From the NCBI RefSeq assembly GCF_007827555.1, contig NZ_VISS01000001.1, positions 1 to 64,000 on the forward strand: DNA of 64,000 nucleotides. The letters run 5' to 3'. The translations under genes and the position numbers were made by a program. This DNA is from Aeribacillus composti (GTDB lineage: Bacteria; Bacillota; Bacilli; Bacillales; Aeribacillaceae). Below, piece by piece: positions 43,338 to 53,252 of this stretch (the first letter of the stretch is position 1; every line of letters begins with the position of its first letter). The notes below the pieces were generated by a model. It made no database searches, had not been told where the DNA came from, and saw nothing but the letters and a program-made list of their open reading frames with translations.

Positions 43338-44150
43338 TTATTTCGAAGCAGCTAAATTTCTTTTATATGCCCAATGATTGGTAGGACCGTGGCCGCCTCC
43401 AATGCCTAGCGCATTTTCTACAGCAAGATGGATGAACTCTTTTGCGGTTTTTACGGCTTCGATAACGTCTTTACCTTTGGCGAGCTCAGCTGTCAGCGCA
43501 GCAGAAAAAGTGCAGCCTGTTCCGTGCGTATGCTTTGTGTTTACATAGTTGCCTTTAAATTCATAAAAATCATGCCCGTCAAACAACAAATCAATGATTT
43601 CGCTGCCCGACGGCTGATGTCCTCCCTTTATGATCACATGCTTTGCTCCCATTTGGCAAATTTTTTTCGCAGCTTCTTTCCGATCATCAAACGATTTTAT
43701 CTCGATGCCCGTGATCGCTTCCGCTTCCGGGATGTTCGGCGTCACAATAAACGAAAGCGGAATTAAGTCGTTGATGAGCGCGTTGATGGCAGACTCTTCA
43801 AGTAATGGATGTCCGCCTTTTGCAATCATTACTGGATCAACGACAATTTTTTCCCATCCATGCTTTTGAACTTTATTTGAGACGATTTGGATGATTTCTT
43901 GATTAAAAAGCATTCCTGTTTTGACCGCATCTGGCGATAAATCTTCAGCAATTGCATCAAGCTGACTGATCACCCCTTCAATCGGAACAGGGTAGACGCC
44001 ATGAACACCTAATGTGTTTTGAGACGTAACGGCCGTGATCACGCTCATTCCGTATACATCCAACTCCTGAAAAGTTTTCAAATCTGCCTGAATTCCCGCG
44101 CCTCCTCCTGAATCGGACCCGGCAATCGTCAACGCTTTTCCAATGGTCAT
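43338..44150 (-). CDS. thiD: Hydroxymethylpyrimidine/phosphomethylpyrimidine kinase ThiD
   Basis: 270 residues, ribokinase-like. KALTIAGSDSGGGAGIQADL at the N-terminus, GMSVITAVTSQNT, and the anion-hole motif HTHGTGCTFSAAL near 210. Phosphorylates HMP twice for thiamine synthesis. Last gene of the thi operon. ATG 44150 has GGAGGTG; the upstream in-frame GTG is part of that region. Confidence 0.95.
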   Translation of the reverse strand: MTIGKALTIAGSDSGGGAGIQADLKTFQELDVYGMSVITAVTSQNTLGVHGVYPVPIEGVISQLDAIAEDLSPDAVKTGMLFNQEIIQIVSNKVQKHGWEKIVVDPVMIAKGGHPLLEESAINALINDLIPLSFIVTPNIPEAEAITGIEIKSFDDRKEAAKKICQMGAKHVIIKGGHQPSGSEIIDLLFDGHDFYEFKGNYVNTKHTHGTGCTFSAALTAELAKGKDVIEAVKTAKEFIHLAVENALGIGGGHGPTNHWAYKRNLAASK

Positions 44151-44164
44151 AAACACACCTCCAT

Positions 44165-45175
44165 TTAAGCTCCGAAGTAACGTTGATAAATAGCTTTTGC
44201 TTTCTCTTCTTCCTTAGTGCCGTGAATTAATGCTCTTCCGTCTTGAAAAAGCACAACGCGGAAATCATCCGCCTGAAAGGAAATTAAATAAGCATTTCCT
44301 TTTAAGTCTTTCACGATCGGGCGCAAACGATTGGTAATTTCCGATAGCGAAATCTTCTGTTTTTGCTGCGGACGTATTTGTACGGTATTCCTTCCGCACA
44401 AAACCGCTGTTTTTAATCCATTTTCAACCGACAAATATGGATATGTCGGGTGATGTCCGCACGATGGGCAGTCGGCCTTTTTTAATTTTGTCATGTCCAC
44501 TGCAGAATGCTCCCTTGTCCAAACATCAAATGAAACTAACTTCTTGGACACCTCTCCGCTGACTAAATATTTCAGTGCCTCTGCTGTTTGATAAGAGGAG
44601 ACGATTTGCACCGCCGGGCTGATCACGCCAACTGTATCGCACGTCATTCCGTCAGACGGAATCGCTTGGAGCATACAATGGAGGCATGGTGTTTGTTTCG
44701 GAACGATGGAAACGGTCATTCCATAACTTCTCACTACTGCCCCATAGATCCAAGGTATTTCGTGCTTCATCGCTAAATCATTGATGAAAAATCTCGTTTC
44801 AAAATTGTCAGTCCCATCGATGATAAGGTCGACATCCTTTACATGTTCAATAAAATCAATTGAGAAATCGCCCACAATCGCTTCAATCGAAATGTTCGAA
44901 TTGATTTCCTGCAAATGTTTTTTGGCAGCAACCGCTTTTGGCAGCTTTTGTTTCGCATCCTCTTCCGTATACAGCTGTTGACGCCCGAGATTGCTCCAAT
45001 CGACATAATCACGGTCAATGATGGTTATTTTACCGATTCCAGCACGGGCTAACATTTCAGCGCTTGCGCAGCCGAGTGCTCCAGCTCCAACAATGAGCAC
45101 ATGGCTTTTCAGCAATTTTTTTTGTCCCTCTTCTCCAATAGGAGAAAACAAGATTTGGCGAGAATATCGTTCCAT
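44165..45175 (-). CDS. thiF: ThiS adenylyltransferase ThiF
   Basis: 336 residues, E1-like. Nucleotide loop LIVGAGALGCASAEMLARAG (about 29-48), RDYVDWSNLGRQQL, DGTDNFETRFFIND, and zinc-binding CPSCGHH in the last third. Adenylates the ThiS C-terminus so sulfur can be added. No rhodanese domain. The ATG shares bases with the thiG stop (TAATG). Confidence 0.93.
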   Translation of the reverse strand: MERYSRQILFSPIGEEGQKKLLKSHVLIVGAGALGCASAEMLARAGIGKITIIDRDYVDWSNLGRQQLYTEEDAKQKLPKAVAAKKHLQEINSNISIEAIVGDFSIDFIEHVKDVDLIIDGTDNFETRFFINDLAMKHEIPWIYGAVVRSYGMTVSIVPKQTPCLHCMLQAIPSDGMTCDTVGVISPAVQIVSSYQTAEALKYLVSGEVSKKLVSFDVWTREHSAVDMTKLKKADCPSCGHHPTYPYLSVENGLKTAVLCGRNTVQIRPQQKQKISLSEITNRLRPIVKDLKGNAYLISFQADDFRVVLFQDGRALIHGTKEEEKAKAIYQRYFGA

Positions 45176-45942
45176 TATGTTGTTAACATTCCTTCCGTTG
45201 GACTGCTTGCTTGTGCATACCGTTTTTTCGGGATGCGTCCTGCTTCATATCCAAGTCTGCCTGCTTCAATCGCCAGTTTCATTGCCTTCGCCATTTTCAC
45301 AGGATCCTTTGCACCGGAAACAGCTGTATTTAATAAGATTCCATCTGCTCCCATCTCCATGGCGAGTGCGCAATCTGCCGGCGAACCGATTCCGGCATCA
45401 ACAATGACTGGAATATTTGCTTGCTCAATAATAAATGATAAATTGAGAGGATTGACAATTCCTTGGCCTGATCCGATCGGAGATGCTCCCGGCATGATGG
45501 CATGAACCCCTAATTCTTCAAGCTTCTTCGCCAGAACAACATCGTCTGAAGTGTATGGAAGAACAATAAACCCTTCTTCCAATAACATCTCTGATGCCTT
45601 CAATGTTTCAATCGGATCAGGGAGAAGCGTTTTATCATCTCCAATTACTTCCACCTTAATCATATCACATAATCCTGATGCCTTCGCAAGCTTGGCGATT
45701 CTGACTGCTTCCTCAGCAGTTTTTGCCCCGGCCGTGTTCGGCAGAAGCGTATATTTCGATAAATCCAACATCTCCAAAAAATTTGGCTGTGAAGGCTCGT
45801 AAATATTCATTCTTCTGACGGCAAATGTCAAAATTTCAGCACCTGAGGCTTCCACCGCTTCTTTTTGTATCTCAAAAGATGGATATTTTCCAGTTCCTAA
45901 CATTAATCTCGACTGAAATGTTTTATCACCTATTTTTAACAT
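45175..45942 (-). CDS. thiG: Thiazole synthase ThiG
   Basis: 255 residues, TIM barrel. [20 protein letters not shown], the catalytic lysine in [10 protein letters not shown] (about residue 96), and phosphate loops [20 protein letters not shown] and [17 protein letters not shown]. Makes the thiazole phosphate from deoxyxylulose phosphate, dehydroglycine and ThiS-COSH. GGAGGGGG before ATG, 6 bases after thiS. Confidence 0.96.
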   Translation of the reverse strand: MLKIGDKTFQSRLMLGTGKYPSFEIQKEAVEASGAEILTFAVRRMNIYEPSQPNFLEMLDLSKYTLLPNTAGAKTAEEAVRIAKLAKASGLCDMIKVEVIGDDKTLLPDPIETLKASEMLLEEGFIVLPYTSDDVVLAKKLEELGVHAIMPGASPIGSGQGIVNPLNLSFIIEQANIPVIVDAGIGSPADCALAMEMGADGILLNTAVSGAKDPVKMAKAMKLAIEAGRLGYEAGRIPKKRYAQASSPTEGMLTT

Positions 45943-45948
45943 GAATCA

Positions 45949-46152
45949 TCATCCCCCTCCAACAAAATGGACAATTTCAATTTGATCACCATCATTTAAT
46001 GTCTGGATACTGTATTGTTCTTTTGAAACAATTTCACCATTTCGTTCAACGACAACAATTCTTTCCTGCAATTGAAAAAAGTTCAGCAAATCTTCTATGT
46101 TCCGAACACTATTCTCCACTTCCATCTGCTGGCCGTTAATGCGAAGTTTCAC
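45949..46152 (-). CDS. thiS: Sulfur carrier protein ThiS
   Basis: 67 residues, ubiquitin-like fold, ending in the required Gly-Gly (VHFVGGG) that becomes the thiocarboxylate. GTG start with GGGAGGTG, 8 bases after thiO. Confidence 0.95.
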   Translation of the reverse strand: MKLRINGQQMEVENSVRNIEDLLNFFQLQERIVVVERNGEIVSKEQYSIQTLNDGDQIEIVHFVGGG

Positions 46153-46159
46153 TGTTTAA

Positions 46160-47272
46160 TCACCTCCCTTTCGCATCAGAAAGCAATCGGTTTAAAGAAA
46201 AGCTATGAACATAACGCTCATATTGATTCGTTTTCAAAATCATGTCTTTTACGATCAAGCTTGTAATCGGCGCTAGAAGAATGCCGTTTCGATAATGGCC
46301 GGTCGCAAAAAAGATTCCCTCATGCTCCGGGTGCTCGGCAAAATACGGCCAGCCGTCAGCTGTTTGCGGCCTGAGCGACGACCAAGCACTAACGACCGGT
46401 TCAGACCCGATTTCTGGCATAATTTTCTGAACCTTTATCATTAATTCGGATACTCCTTTGACTGTCGGATGCGTATCCCAGTCGTTTTCATAAGAAGTTG
46501 CTCCAATAATAACGGTGCCGTCTTTTTTCGGTACGATATAACAGTGCTCGTAAAACACTGTTTTGTTGATCACCAGTTTTTTCGGTTTTATGGCTAAGCA
46601 TTCTCCTTTAACGGGCTTCATTGGATTTCTCAGCCCCAGCTTTTCAAAGAAAAAGCCACTCCAAACTCCGCTTGAAACGACGACTTTTCCACATATAAAA
46701 ACTCCTTGGGAAGTGACAAGCTTGTATGCTTTTCCCTCTTTAATCACGTCGAAAACAGGACATTGTTCAAAAATAGATGCACCATATTTTCTAGCGCCTT
46801 TCGCATATGCGTGGCAAACAGATGAACCTTTCACTTGGCCGTCATGCTTAAGCCAAAGAGCTCCCGCAATGTCTTCAGAAACATGTGGCTCATTTGCCAG
46901 TACGTTTTCCCTTGAATGCCATTCTAGTTCATCCTCATCTGCAAGCGATTGCAGGGAGCGGCCTTCTTCCTCAGTAAATGCAAGCCGATACATGCCTTCC
47001 TGCACAAGCTCAATATCCACACCAGATTGCTCCAATAATTCTTTTGCAAGGCTCGGATATAAATTTCGGCTCTCTAAGCATAGCTCAAAAAATATGTCTC
47101 TTTTTTCATTTTCAGAATGGGCACCCAGCATTCCTGCTGCAGCGGATGTCGCTTTACCTCCGATTTCGCCGCTTTCAAACACGGCGGTCTTCAGCCCAGC
47201 TTTTGATAGCTCATAGGCGATCCCTTGGCCGATGACCCCTCCCCCGATGATTCCAACATCAAAAACGTTCAT
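46160..47272 (-). CDS. thiO: Glycine oxidase ThiO
   Basis: 370 residues, FAD-dependent amine oxidase fold: DVGIIGGGVIGQGIAYELSK at the N-terminus, AAAGMLGAHSEN, and the C-terminal GHYRNGILLAPIT. Oxidises glycine to dehydroglycine for ThiG. ATG 47272 has GGAAAGGGG upstream and overlaps tenI by 14 bases; the longer frame lies inside tenI. Confidence 0.94.
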   Translation of the reverse strand: MNVFDVGIIGGGVIGQGIAYELSKAGLKTAVFESGEIGGKATSAAAGMLGAHSENEKRDIFFELCLESRNLYPSLAKELLEQSGVDIELVQEGMYRLAFTEEEGRSLQSLADEDELEWHSRENVLANEPHVSEDIAGALWLKHDGQVKGSSVCHAYAKGARKYGASIFEQCPVFDVIKEGKAYKLVTSQGVFICGKVVVSSGVWSGFFFEKLGLRNPMKPVKGECLAIKPKKLVINKTVFYEHCYIVPKKDGTVIIGATSYENDWDTHPTVKGVSELMIKVQKIMPEIGSEPVVSAWSSLRPQTADGWPYFAEHPEHEGIFFATGHYRNGILLAPITSLIVKDMILKTNQYERYVHSFSLNRLLSDAKGR

Positions 47273-47873
47273 TTGAAAAAGCTTCCCCTTTCCTGAAAAG
47301 TTTGGCAGCGCTCTCTGGATCTTTCGAAGAAAAGATATAGGACATAACGGCAATACCGCTTGCTTTTTTTTCTAAAACCTTTTGCATATTATCAGGCGTG
47401 ATCCCACCGATGGCGATAATAGGAATATTGACGTGTCCAACGATTTTCCCAAGCAAATCTGTTCCCTTTGCCGGAAGTCCTTTTTTACTGTTCGTTTCAA
47501 AAACGTTTCCGAAAAAACAATAGTCTGCTCCGTCTTTTTCTGCTTTTACCGCTTCATCTAATGAATGGACGCTGACACCGGCTTTTATTTGCGGAAAAGC
47601 GCTTTTCACTTTTTTTACCGGCAGGCCGGTTCCCGGAAGATGAACATTTTGAACGCCTGTTAGGAGCGCAACATCGAGCCGATCGTTGATAACAAGCTGT
47701 TCTCTCCTTATCCCGTTTGCCAAAAGCTGTTCTACAAGATGAATGATCTCACATGGTCTTTTATTTTTTTCTCGTATATGAACGTAATCAACATGATCTG
47801 ATATGGACAAAATTATGCGTATTAGCTCGTTGACTGGTTTTGTTCCGTCTGTTACGGCATGAAGCTCCAACAT
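47259..47873 (-). CDS. tenI: Thiazole tautomerase TenI
   Basis: 204 residues, ThiE-like TIM barrel. VHIREKNKRP replaces the ThiE substrate loop, and GVSVHSLDEAVKAEKDGADY plus AIGGITPDNMQKVLEKKASG form the phosphate site. TenI aromatises the thiazole carboxylate; it is not a thiamine phosphate synthase. ATG 47873 has AAAGGA upstream. First gene after the TPP riboswitch; tenA, which precedes it in B. subtilis, is absent. Confidence 0.85.
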   Translation of the reverse strand: MLELHAVTDGTKPVNELIRIILSISDHVDYVHIREKNKRPCEIIHLVEQLLANGIRREQLVINDRLDVALLTGVQNVHLPGTGLPVKKVKSAFPQIKAGVSVHSLDEAVKAEKDGADYCFFGNVFETNSKKGLPAKGTDLLGKIVGHVNIPIIAIGGITPDNMQKVLEKKASGIAVMSYIFSSKDPESAAKLFRKGEAFSNERF

Positions 47874-47959
47874 GTACATTCCTTTCATGAGAAAGACGCC
47901 CACACTCGTCTTTCAAGGTTCAAAACTGGAAAGCAGCTGTCCAAGGGTGAGACTGGAAA

Positions 47960-47998
47960 CAATAAAAAACCACCTTCCTTGCTGGAAAGTGGTAATGG
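47960..47998 (-). terminator. TPP-controlled terminator
   Basis: ACCACTTTCC-AGCA-AGGAAGGTGGT then TTTTTATT on the minus strand, between the TPP aptamer and tenI. Confidence 0.88.
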
Positions 47999-48023
47999 AA
48001 TATCAGACACATGTTTCAAATTC

Positions 48024-48115
48024 CCACTTCCCTACGCTGGCATCATCCAGATCAGGTTCAAAGGGTCTTAAAGTCAACACTTTAATCTCAGCCTTTCCAA
48101 AGGCTCCCCTAGTGG
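48024..48115 (-). ncRNA. TPP (THI-box) riboswitch
   Basis: Minus strand: P1 CCACT / AGTGG, then ACTAGGGGAGCC, GGCTGAGA, and the conserved ACCCTTTGAACCTGATCTGG and GCCAGCGTAGGGAAGTGG. All invariant THI-box segments are present. TPP binding should favour the downstream terminator and shut off tenI-thiD. Confidence 0.96.
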
Positions 48116-48174
48116 ATGCTTATTAAATTTTCATACTAATTTCATGCTATCACAATTTGTTTTGTTTGCAAATA

Positions 48175-50028
48175 TTATTTGCTAAATTCCAGCTCATCTT
48201 TTAACTCATTTACATATTTGCGGGAACCCGTTACAATCAAGCGGTCCCCTTTTTTCAATTCGGTATCGCCGTGAGGTACAATGGAATCTTCACCGCGAAA
48301 AATCCGGACAAAGATACAATCTCCCGTAAACGGAAAGTATCGAAGCTTCATTCCATCATATTTTCGGTTATTCATATTAATTTGATAAAGAGAGTTGTCT
48401 TGGTTTGTTAAGATCCGCATAACGCCAGGCGATTCGATCAAAGCCCTGAGCAGCGTTTTTGTTGACAGCATGACGGAAAATACGCTGATCCCCTTTTCTT
48501 TTAATATTTGATCCAACTCCGGGGAAGAAATAGAGGCGATGACCTGTTCTACGCCGCATTCTTTTGCATATGTCGCAATTTCCGCATTTCTTTCTTCATC
48601 CCCAGTAGCCACTACCACTATATCAGCTTCCATTATGTGGTGTTCATTCAATGATTCTATCGAATAGTCTTTCAATTCTTCAATTTTAAACACCGATTGA
48701 GCAGTCCCGTTTTCGATTTTGTCTTGCTGTGTATGATATACGGTTGCTTCATACAAATTTTTGTCCAATTCTCTTGTGACTGGAAGGGTCATTTGATTTG
48801 CACCAATAAAAGCAATTTTCTTTTTAGGCTGCGCCGCCATTTTTTTGGGGAATAATTTTTTAAATCCTATCGGCGTGATAATGCTTGTTAACACGGCAAC
48901 TACTATTAATGCGTCAGCCATTTGCTTATCAATCAGTTCGATTCGCTGTCCAATTTCAGCTGCCGCAATAACTAATGATAAAGTAGCAGTCAACAAGAAC
49001 GCCGCCGCAATCGTTGTATTCGTATCATACCATTTTCTCAGCACAAAAACGGGAATAAACTTTGAGATCAAGAGGGCGAGAAATAACAAAGGAATTAACA
49101 AAAGAAGGTTCGGATCTTTGATCAATTCCCATAAATCCAATTCCACCCCTACCATGACAAAAAAGATCGGGATTAAAAAACCGTAACCAAACGAATCTAG
49201 CTTTTGCACCAAGTCTGAATTAGGCGATAAAAGCGAGACTAAAACTCCCGCAAGGAAGGCGCCTAAAATATTTTCTGCCCCAAGCGTTTCCGATAAACCT
49301 ACAAGTGCGAGAATTAACGTAAAAACCGCCCTTGTTCCAATTTGAACCGTTCCTTTTGACATCGTTTTAATAAAGGATCGACTTTTAAACCTTTTGCCAA
49401 TGAAGTAAAGCAGTACGCCTGCTGCAAACAAAAGAAGCAGAAGCCACGTATTGCTTTCTCCTTCGCTGTTTAAGGAGACAAAAACCGCCAGCAAAATCAT
49501 GGTGACAAGGTCGGCTATGACAGCCACCAGCAAAATAATTTGGCCGATGTTTGTTTTCATAATCTGCTCGTCTTTCAGCGTCGGCACTACTACTCCTAAA
49601 GAAATCGTTGAAATCACTAACGTCATGAAAAAGGCATTGCGGATAAATCCCATCCACATTAACAAATACGATAAAAGTAATGAAACAACGAAAATGCCAA
49701 GAAAAACAATTGACGCAACCAAAAAAGTATGAGGAGCTTTTTTTCCGTTGGGCAGCTTTTCTTCTTTTTTCTTCTCTTTGGAGAAAATGGTGAAATCAAT
49801 CTCAAGCCCGCTTAAAAACATGAGAAATATAAATCCCAGCGTTGAGAGAGTTGCCAGCCATACATCTTCCTGCACTAAATTAAATCCCGTTTTCCCGATG
49901 ATTAATCCGACAATAATTTCCGCAACGACGACAGGAATGAATGTCAGTTTGAACCGATGCAGCAAAATCGGGGTTAAAAAAGCGCCGACCAGCACGATGA
50001 CAAGAGAGGTTACTGCATGTGATTCCAT
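48175..50028 (-). CDS. yjbQ: CPA2 monovalent cation:proton antiporter with RCK domains (YjbQ)
   Basis: 617 residues. About 12 helices of the KefB/CPA2 type (1-385; GLSETLGAENILGAFLAGVL with the transport-site region), then a TrkA-N nucleotide-binding domain (KKIAFIGANQMTLPVTRELD, about 405) and a TrkA-C domain ending GDTELKKGDRLIVTGSRKYV. Exports K+ or Na+ for H+, gated by cytoplasmic ligand. AAAGGAGG before ATG. Synteny with yjbQ supports the name. Confidence 0.9.
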   Translation of the reverse strand: MESHAVTSLVIVLVGAFLTPILLHRFKLTFIPVVVAEIIVGLIIGKTGFNLVQEDVWLATLSTLGFIFLMFLSGLEIDFTIFSKEKKKEEKLPNGKKAPHTFLVASIVFLGIFVVSLLLSYLLMWMGFIRNAFFMTLVISTISLGVVVPTLKDEQIMKTNIGQIILLVAVIADLVTMILLAVFVSLNSEGESNTWLLLLLFAAGVLLYFIGKRFKSRSFIKTMSKGTVQIGTRAVFTLILALVGLSETLGAENILGAFLAGVLVSLLSPNSDLVQKLDSFGYGFLIPIFFVMVGVELDLWELIKDPNLLLLIPLLFLALLISKFIPVFVLRKWYDTNTTIAAAFLLTATLSLVIAAAEIGQRIELIDKQMADALIVVAVLTSIITPIGFKKLFPKKMAAQPKKKIAFIGANQMTLPVTRELDKNLYEATVYHTQQDKIENGTAQSVFKIEELKDYSIESLNEHHIMEADIVVVATGDEERNAEIATYAKECGVEQVIASISSPELDQILKEKGISVFSVMLSTKTLLRALIESPGVMRILTNQDNSLYQINMNNRKYDGMKLRYFPFTGDCIFVRIFRGEDSIVPHGDTELKKGDRLIVTGSRKYVNELKDELEFSK

Positions 50029-50053
50029 ATTGCGCCTCCTTTAGCTAATTTTG

Positions 50054-51418
50054 TTAGAGCAAATAGTTCATAAATAGTGTCGCCATGCCAAAATAAATCA
50101 AAATGCTGATCATATCATTAATCGTTGTAATAAATGGACCGGAGGCCACAGCCGGGTCAATGCGAAGCCTGTGCATGACAAGAGGAACAAACGCCCCGGC
50201 AATTGTCGCAACAGTCAGCGTTGACAATATGGAAAGACCCACTAGCAGTCCTAAGAAAAATTTCTGCTTCCAAATAAAAATTGTCAGTGCAACAACAATT
50301 CCGCATACTGTTCCGGTAATCAAGCCGGTTCCAGCTTCTTTGAGAATAATTTTCCACACGCGTTCGGAAGTGCCTTCGCCTGTTGCAATTCTTCTTACGG
50401 CAACAGCGAGAGCTTGTGTTCCTGTATTTCCAGCCATCCCTGCAATTAATGGTATAAAGAGCGCTAAAGTTGCCACTTTGTTCAACGTTTCTTCAAACTG
50501 GCCGATTAGGCCGGCGGTGAACATTCCTAAAAATAGGAGAATAATAAGCCATGGCAATCTTTTTTTGGCAGCAGAAACAGCATTCGGATCATATGAATCT
50601 ACATCCGAGACAGCGGCCAGTTTCGAATAATCGTCAGAAGCCTCTTCGTCCAGCACATCAATAATATCATCAACAGTTATAATTCCAACAAGACGATGTT
50701 GAAAATCAACAACCGGAAGAGCCAAAAAATTGTAGTCCTTCATCTTTCTTGCTACTTCTTCCTGATCATCCGCCACAGATACCGAGTAGACTTTCTTTTT
50801 CATAATGTCAGCAATCAAAGTATCGTCTTCATGAACAATTAAATCTCTTAACGACAGGACGCCAACAAGATGTTTCTCTTCGTCAATCACATATAAATAA
50901 TATATTGTTTCCGCATCAGGAGCTTCTTTCCGCAGCAAGTCCATCGTTGACCGCACCGTATAATTGGCATTAATGGCAACGAACTCGGTTGTCATAATAC
51001 TTCCTGCGGTAAATTGTTCATAATCAAGAAGCTCGCTTATGCTTTTTGCAGCTTGAGCGTCCATGATGGTTAAATAGCTGGAAATTTTCTCTTTTGTCAG
51101 CTCACTTAATACATCTGCCGCATCATCAGCGTACATGTATTCCATCATTTTGGCGGCAAATGCCGGATGCATTTCCTCAAGCAGCGATTTGTAGCGGTTT
51201 TTATCATCCCTTATATTTTCAAAAACATTCGCCATTTCTTCCGGAGATAGAATTTGATATAAAAGCATTCTATCCGGCTGGTCAAGTTTTAGAAAAAATT
51301 TTGCCTGATCATATGGATGTAGCTCAAAAAACAGCGAACGGAATTCCTCTACATTGTTCTCTCTCAGCTTGTCAATCATCAACTGTCTGTATTCCGGTGC
51401 ATCTGTTTTAGGCTGCAT
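50054..51418 (-). CDS. mgtE: Magnesium transporter MgtE
   Basis: 454 residues with the full MgtE plan: N domain of superhelical repeats (1-130), two CBS domains (about 135-255; GSIMTTEFVAINANYTVRST, LVGIITVDDIIDVLDEEASD), and a five-helix channel (about 280-454) with PLIAGMAGNTGTQALAVAVR and the FVPLVMHRLRIDPAVASGPF pore segment. AAAGGAGGAG before ATG. No Mg2+ riboswitch (M-box) is visible in the short upstream gap. Confidence 0.95.
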   Translation of the reverse strand: MQPKTDAPEYRQLMIDKLRENNVEEFRSLFFELHPYDQAKFFLKLDQPDRMLLYQILSPEEMANVFENIRDDKNRYKSLLEEMHPAFAAKMMEYMYADDAADVLSELTKEKISSYLTIMDAQAAKSISELLDYEQFTAGSIMTTEFVAINANYTVRSTMDLLRKEAPDAETIYYLYVIDEEKHLVGVLSLRDLIVHEDDTLIADIMKKKVYSVSVADDQEEVARKMKDYNFLALPVVDFQHRLVGIITVDDIIDVLDEEASDDYSKLAAVSDVDSYDPNAVSAAKKRLPWLIILLFLGMFTAGLIGQFEETLNKVATLALFIPLIAGMAGNTGTQALAVAVRRIATGEGTSERVWKIILKEAGTGLITGTVCGIVVALTIFIWKQKFFLGLLVGLSILSTLTVATIAGAFVPLVMHRLRIDPAVASGPFITTINDMISILIYFGMATLFMNYLL

Positions 51419-51509
51419 AAAATCTCCTCCTTTCCGGAAAAATATCGAAAAGTTTTGTGTTTTACTATATTAACAAATCTATCTGATTTTGTCGTATATT
51501 TTTTCATAA

Positions 51510-51541
51510 CAAAAGCATGCACTTACAGGCGCGCATGCTTA
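51510..51541 (-). terminator. yjbO terminator overlapping its stop
   Basis: AAGCATGC ... GCATGCTT on the minus strand followed by TTGTTAT; the stem begins within the last codons. Confidence 0.7.
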
Positions 51542-52422
51542 ATTATTTTTTCCATATCAGGAGGAAGCTTGCAAGTATACGTCAAATTTTTATGCAAAAC
51601 GGGATGATAGAAGGACAGCGACTGACTGTGGAGGGCATGACGGTCAATTTCTTCTTTTTGTCCACCATAAAGCGAATCTCCTAAAAGCGGATGACCTATA
51701 TAGGACATATGTAGACGAATTTGATGAGTTCTACCAGTTACAGGCTTTACCTCAACAACCGTTTTGTCAGAAAAGCGGCTTATGACCCGAAAATGCGTAA
51801 TAGCTTTTTTTCCATCCTCCCTGACAGTTCTCTCGATGATGCTATCGTCCTTTCTTGCAATTGGTGCATCGATGATGCCTTCGTCTTCGCTGATCCTTCC
51901 ATGGACAATTGCGATGTATGTCCGTTTTACCGCTCCTTTTTGCTGTTCCTTTGAAAAAAGAAAATGGCTGTAGCGATGTTTGGCTACAAGAAGCAGCCCG
52001 GATGTATCCCGGTCAAGCCGATTGACGATATGCACCGTAAGATTTTGCCGCTGTTGATCATAATAGTGTAAAAGCCCGTTCGCAAGACTTCCTGACGGAT
52101 GCTCTCTAGACGGAATGGTGGACAAAAACGCCGGTTTATTTACAATAAGGCAATAATCGTCTTCATAAACAATGTCCAATGGTATGTTCTCTGGAATGAG
52201 CGACTGGCTTCTCTTTTCTTCCGGAAAATGGACGGTTACTTGATCGCCTTCTTGTAAGACGTATCGGACATTTTTTTCGTTCCCGTTAACGACAATTTTT
52301 CCACCGTTAAATTTAATATCCGTTAAAGCGGATTTAGAAATATGATGCTCCCGCAAAAATTCTCTAAGCAGCCGGCCATGATGTTCTTTTTTGATGTCCC
52401 AATGAAGCTGAAATGTCCCCAT
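51523..52422 (-). CDS. yjbO: RluD-family pseudouridine synthase YjbO
   Basis: 299 residues. S4-like N-terminal region (REFLREHHISKSALTDIKFN), catalytic aspartate in HIVNRLDRDTSGLLLVAKHR (about 128-147), and PVTGRTHQIRLHMSYIGHPL. Isomerises uridines in rRNA or tRNA; exact site not predictable. AAAGGAAAG before ATG; 16 bases after nadK. Confidence 0.93.
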   Translation of the reverse strand: MGTFQLHWDIKKEHHGRLLREFLREHHISKSALTDIKFNGGKIVVNGNEKNVRYVLQEGDQVTVHFPEEKRSQSLIPENIPLDIVYEDDYCLIVNKPAFLSTIPSREHPSGSLANGLLHYYDQQRQNLTVHIVNRLDRDTSGLLLVAKHRYSHFLFSKEQQKGAVKRTYIAIVHGRISEDEGIIDAPIARKDDSIIERTVREDGKKAITHFRVISRFSDKTVVEVKPVTGRTHQIRLHMSYIGHPLLGDSLYGGQKEEIDRHALHSQSLSFYHPVLHKNLTYTCKLPPDMEKIIKHARL

Positions 52423-52437
52423 GTTTTTCTCTTTCCT

Positions 52438-53232
52438 TTATCTGTCGCCAATAAACGAGTCCCGGACCCGCTTCCAAAATGGGAAAGGCCGAAATCTCGC
52501 AAACCTTACCTTTTCCTGTGCGACCCGGCATTGGATGGACCTGACGTTTTTGTGAAGAAGTGTTAAATGATCGATTGTAATTTGAAAATCAACATCATTG
52601 ACAGGCTTTAGCATACACGTATGGTGGTCAGGCAAAATTAACGGCGAGCCGATTGTCCGGAACACCCTGTTGTTTATGGAAGCCATTTCTGTTAATTGAA
52701 TAGCCCGCAGTGAAGGATGAATGAGAGCACCGCCAAGCGCTTTATTGTAGGCGGTGCTTCCTGTCGGTGTTGAAATACACAACCCATCTCCTCGAAATGT
52801 TTCAAAGAGAAGCCCTTTAATTTCTATATTCATGACGAGAGTCCCTTCAATGCTTTTCACTGTGCATTCATTTAGCGCAAGGTAGGAGGCTTCACTCCCG
52901 CCATTATGCCGGACCACCACTTCAAGCAATGGATATTCAACGATCTGAAACGGTGTTTTAGCAATTGCAATCACCATTTTTTCAATTTCATTCGGGAGCC
53001 AGTCGGCATAAAATCCTAAATGCCCCGTATGAACTCCTATAAACGCTGTTTTATCCAATCGTTTATTATATCGATGAAATGCATAAAGCAATGTTCCGTC
53101 TCCCCCGACGGAAATCACGATATCCGGCTGATCTTCATCATATTGAAACTCGAAATCGAGCAAATAGGTTCTGATTTTTTGCGCCAAAGCATTAGATGTT
53201 TCATCACCTTTTGATGTGATCGAAAACTTCAT
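52438..53232 (-). CDS. nadK: NAD kinase
   Basis: 264 residues, standard for firmicute PpnK. GGDGT phosphate motif at about 45, [12 protein letters not shown], and the glycine-rich [20 protein letters not shown]. Makes NADP from NAD. AAGGAGAATG before ATG; the gene sits between yjbM and yjbO as in B. subtilis (ppnKA). Confidence 0.96.
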   Translation of the reverse strand: MKFSITSKGDETSNALAQKIRTYLLDFEFQYDEDQPDIVISVGGDGTLLYAFHRYNKRLDKTAFIGVHTGHLGFYADWLPNEIEKMVIAIAKTPFQIVEYPLLEVVVRHNGGSEASYLALNECTVKSIEGTLVMNIEIKGLLFETFRGDGLCISTPTGSTAYNKALGGALIHPSLRAIQLTEMASINNRVFRTIGSPLILPDHHTCMLKPVNDVDFQITIDHLTLLHKNVRSIQCRVAQEKVRFARFRPFPFWKRVRDSFIGDR

Positions 53233-53252
53233 TTAAGTATCATTCTCCTTTT

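Noticed and set aside
51419-51509. M-box riboswitch before mgtE
   Set aside because: The gap is about 100 bases, contains part of the next gene's terminator, and shows none of the conserved M-box segments.
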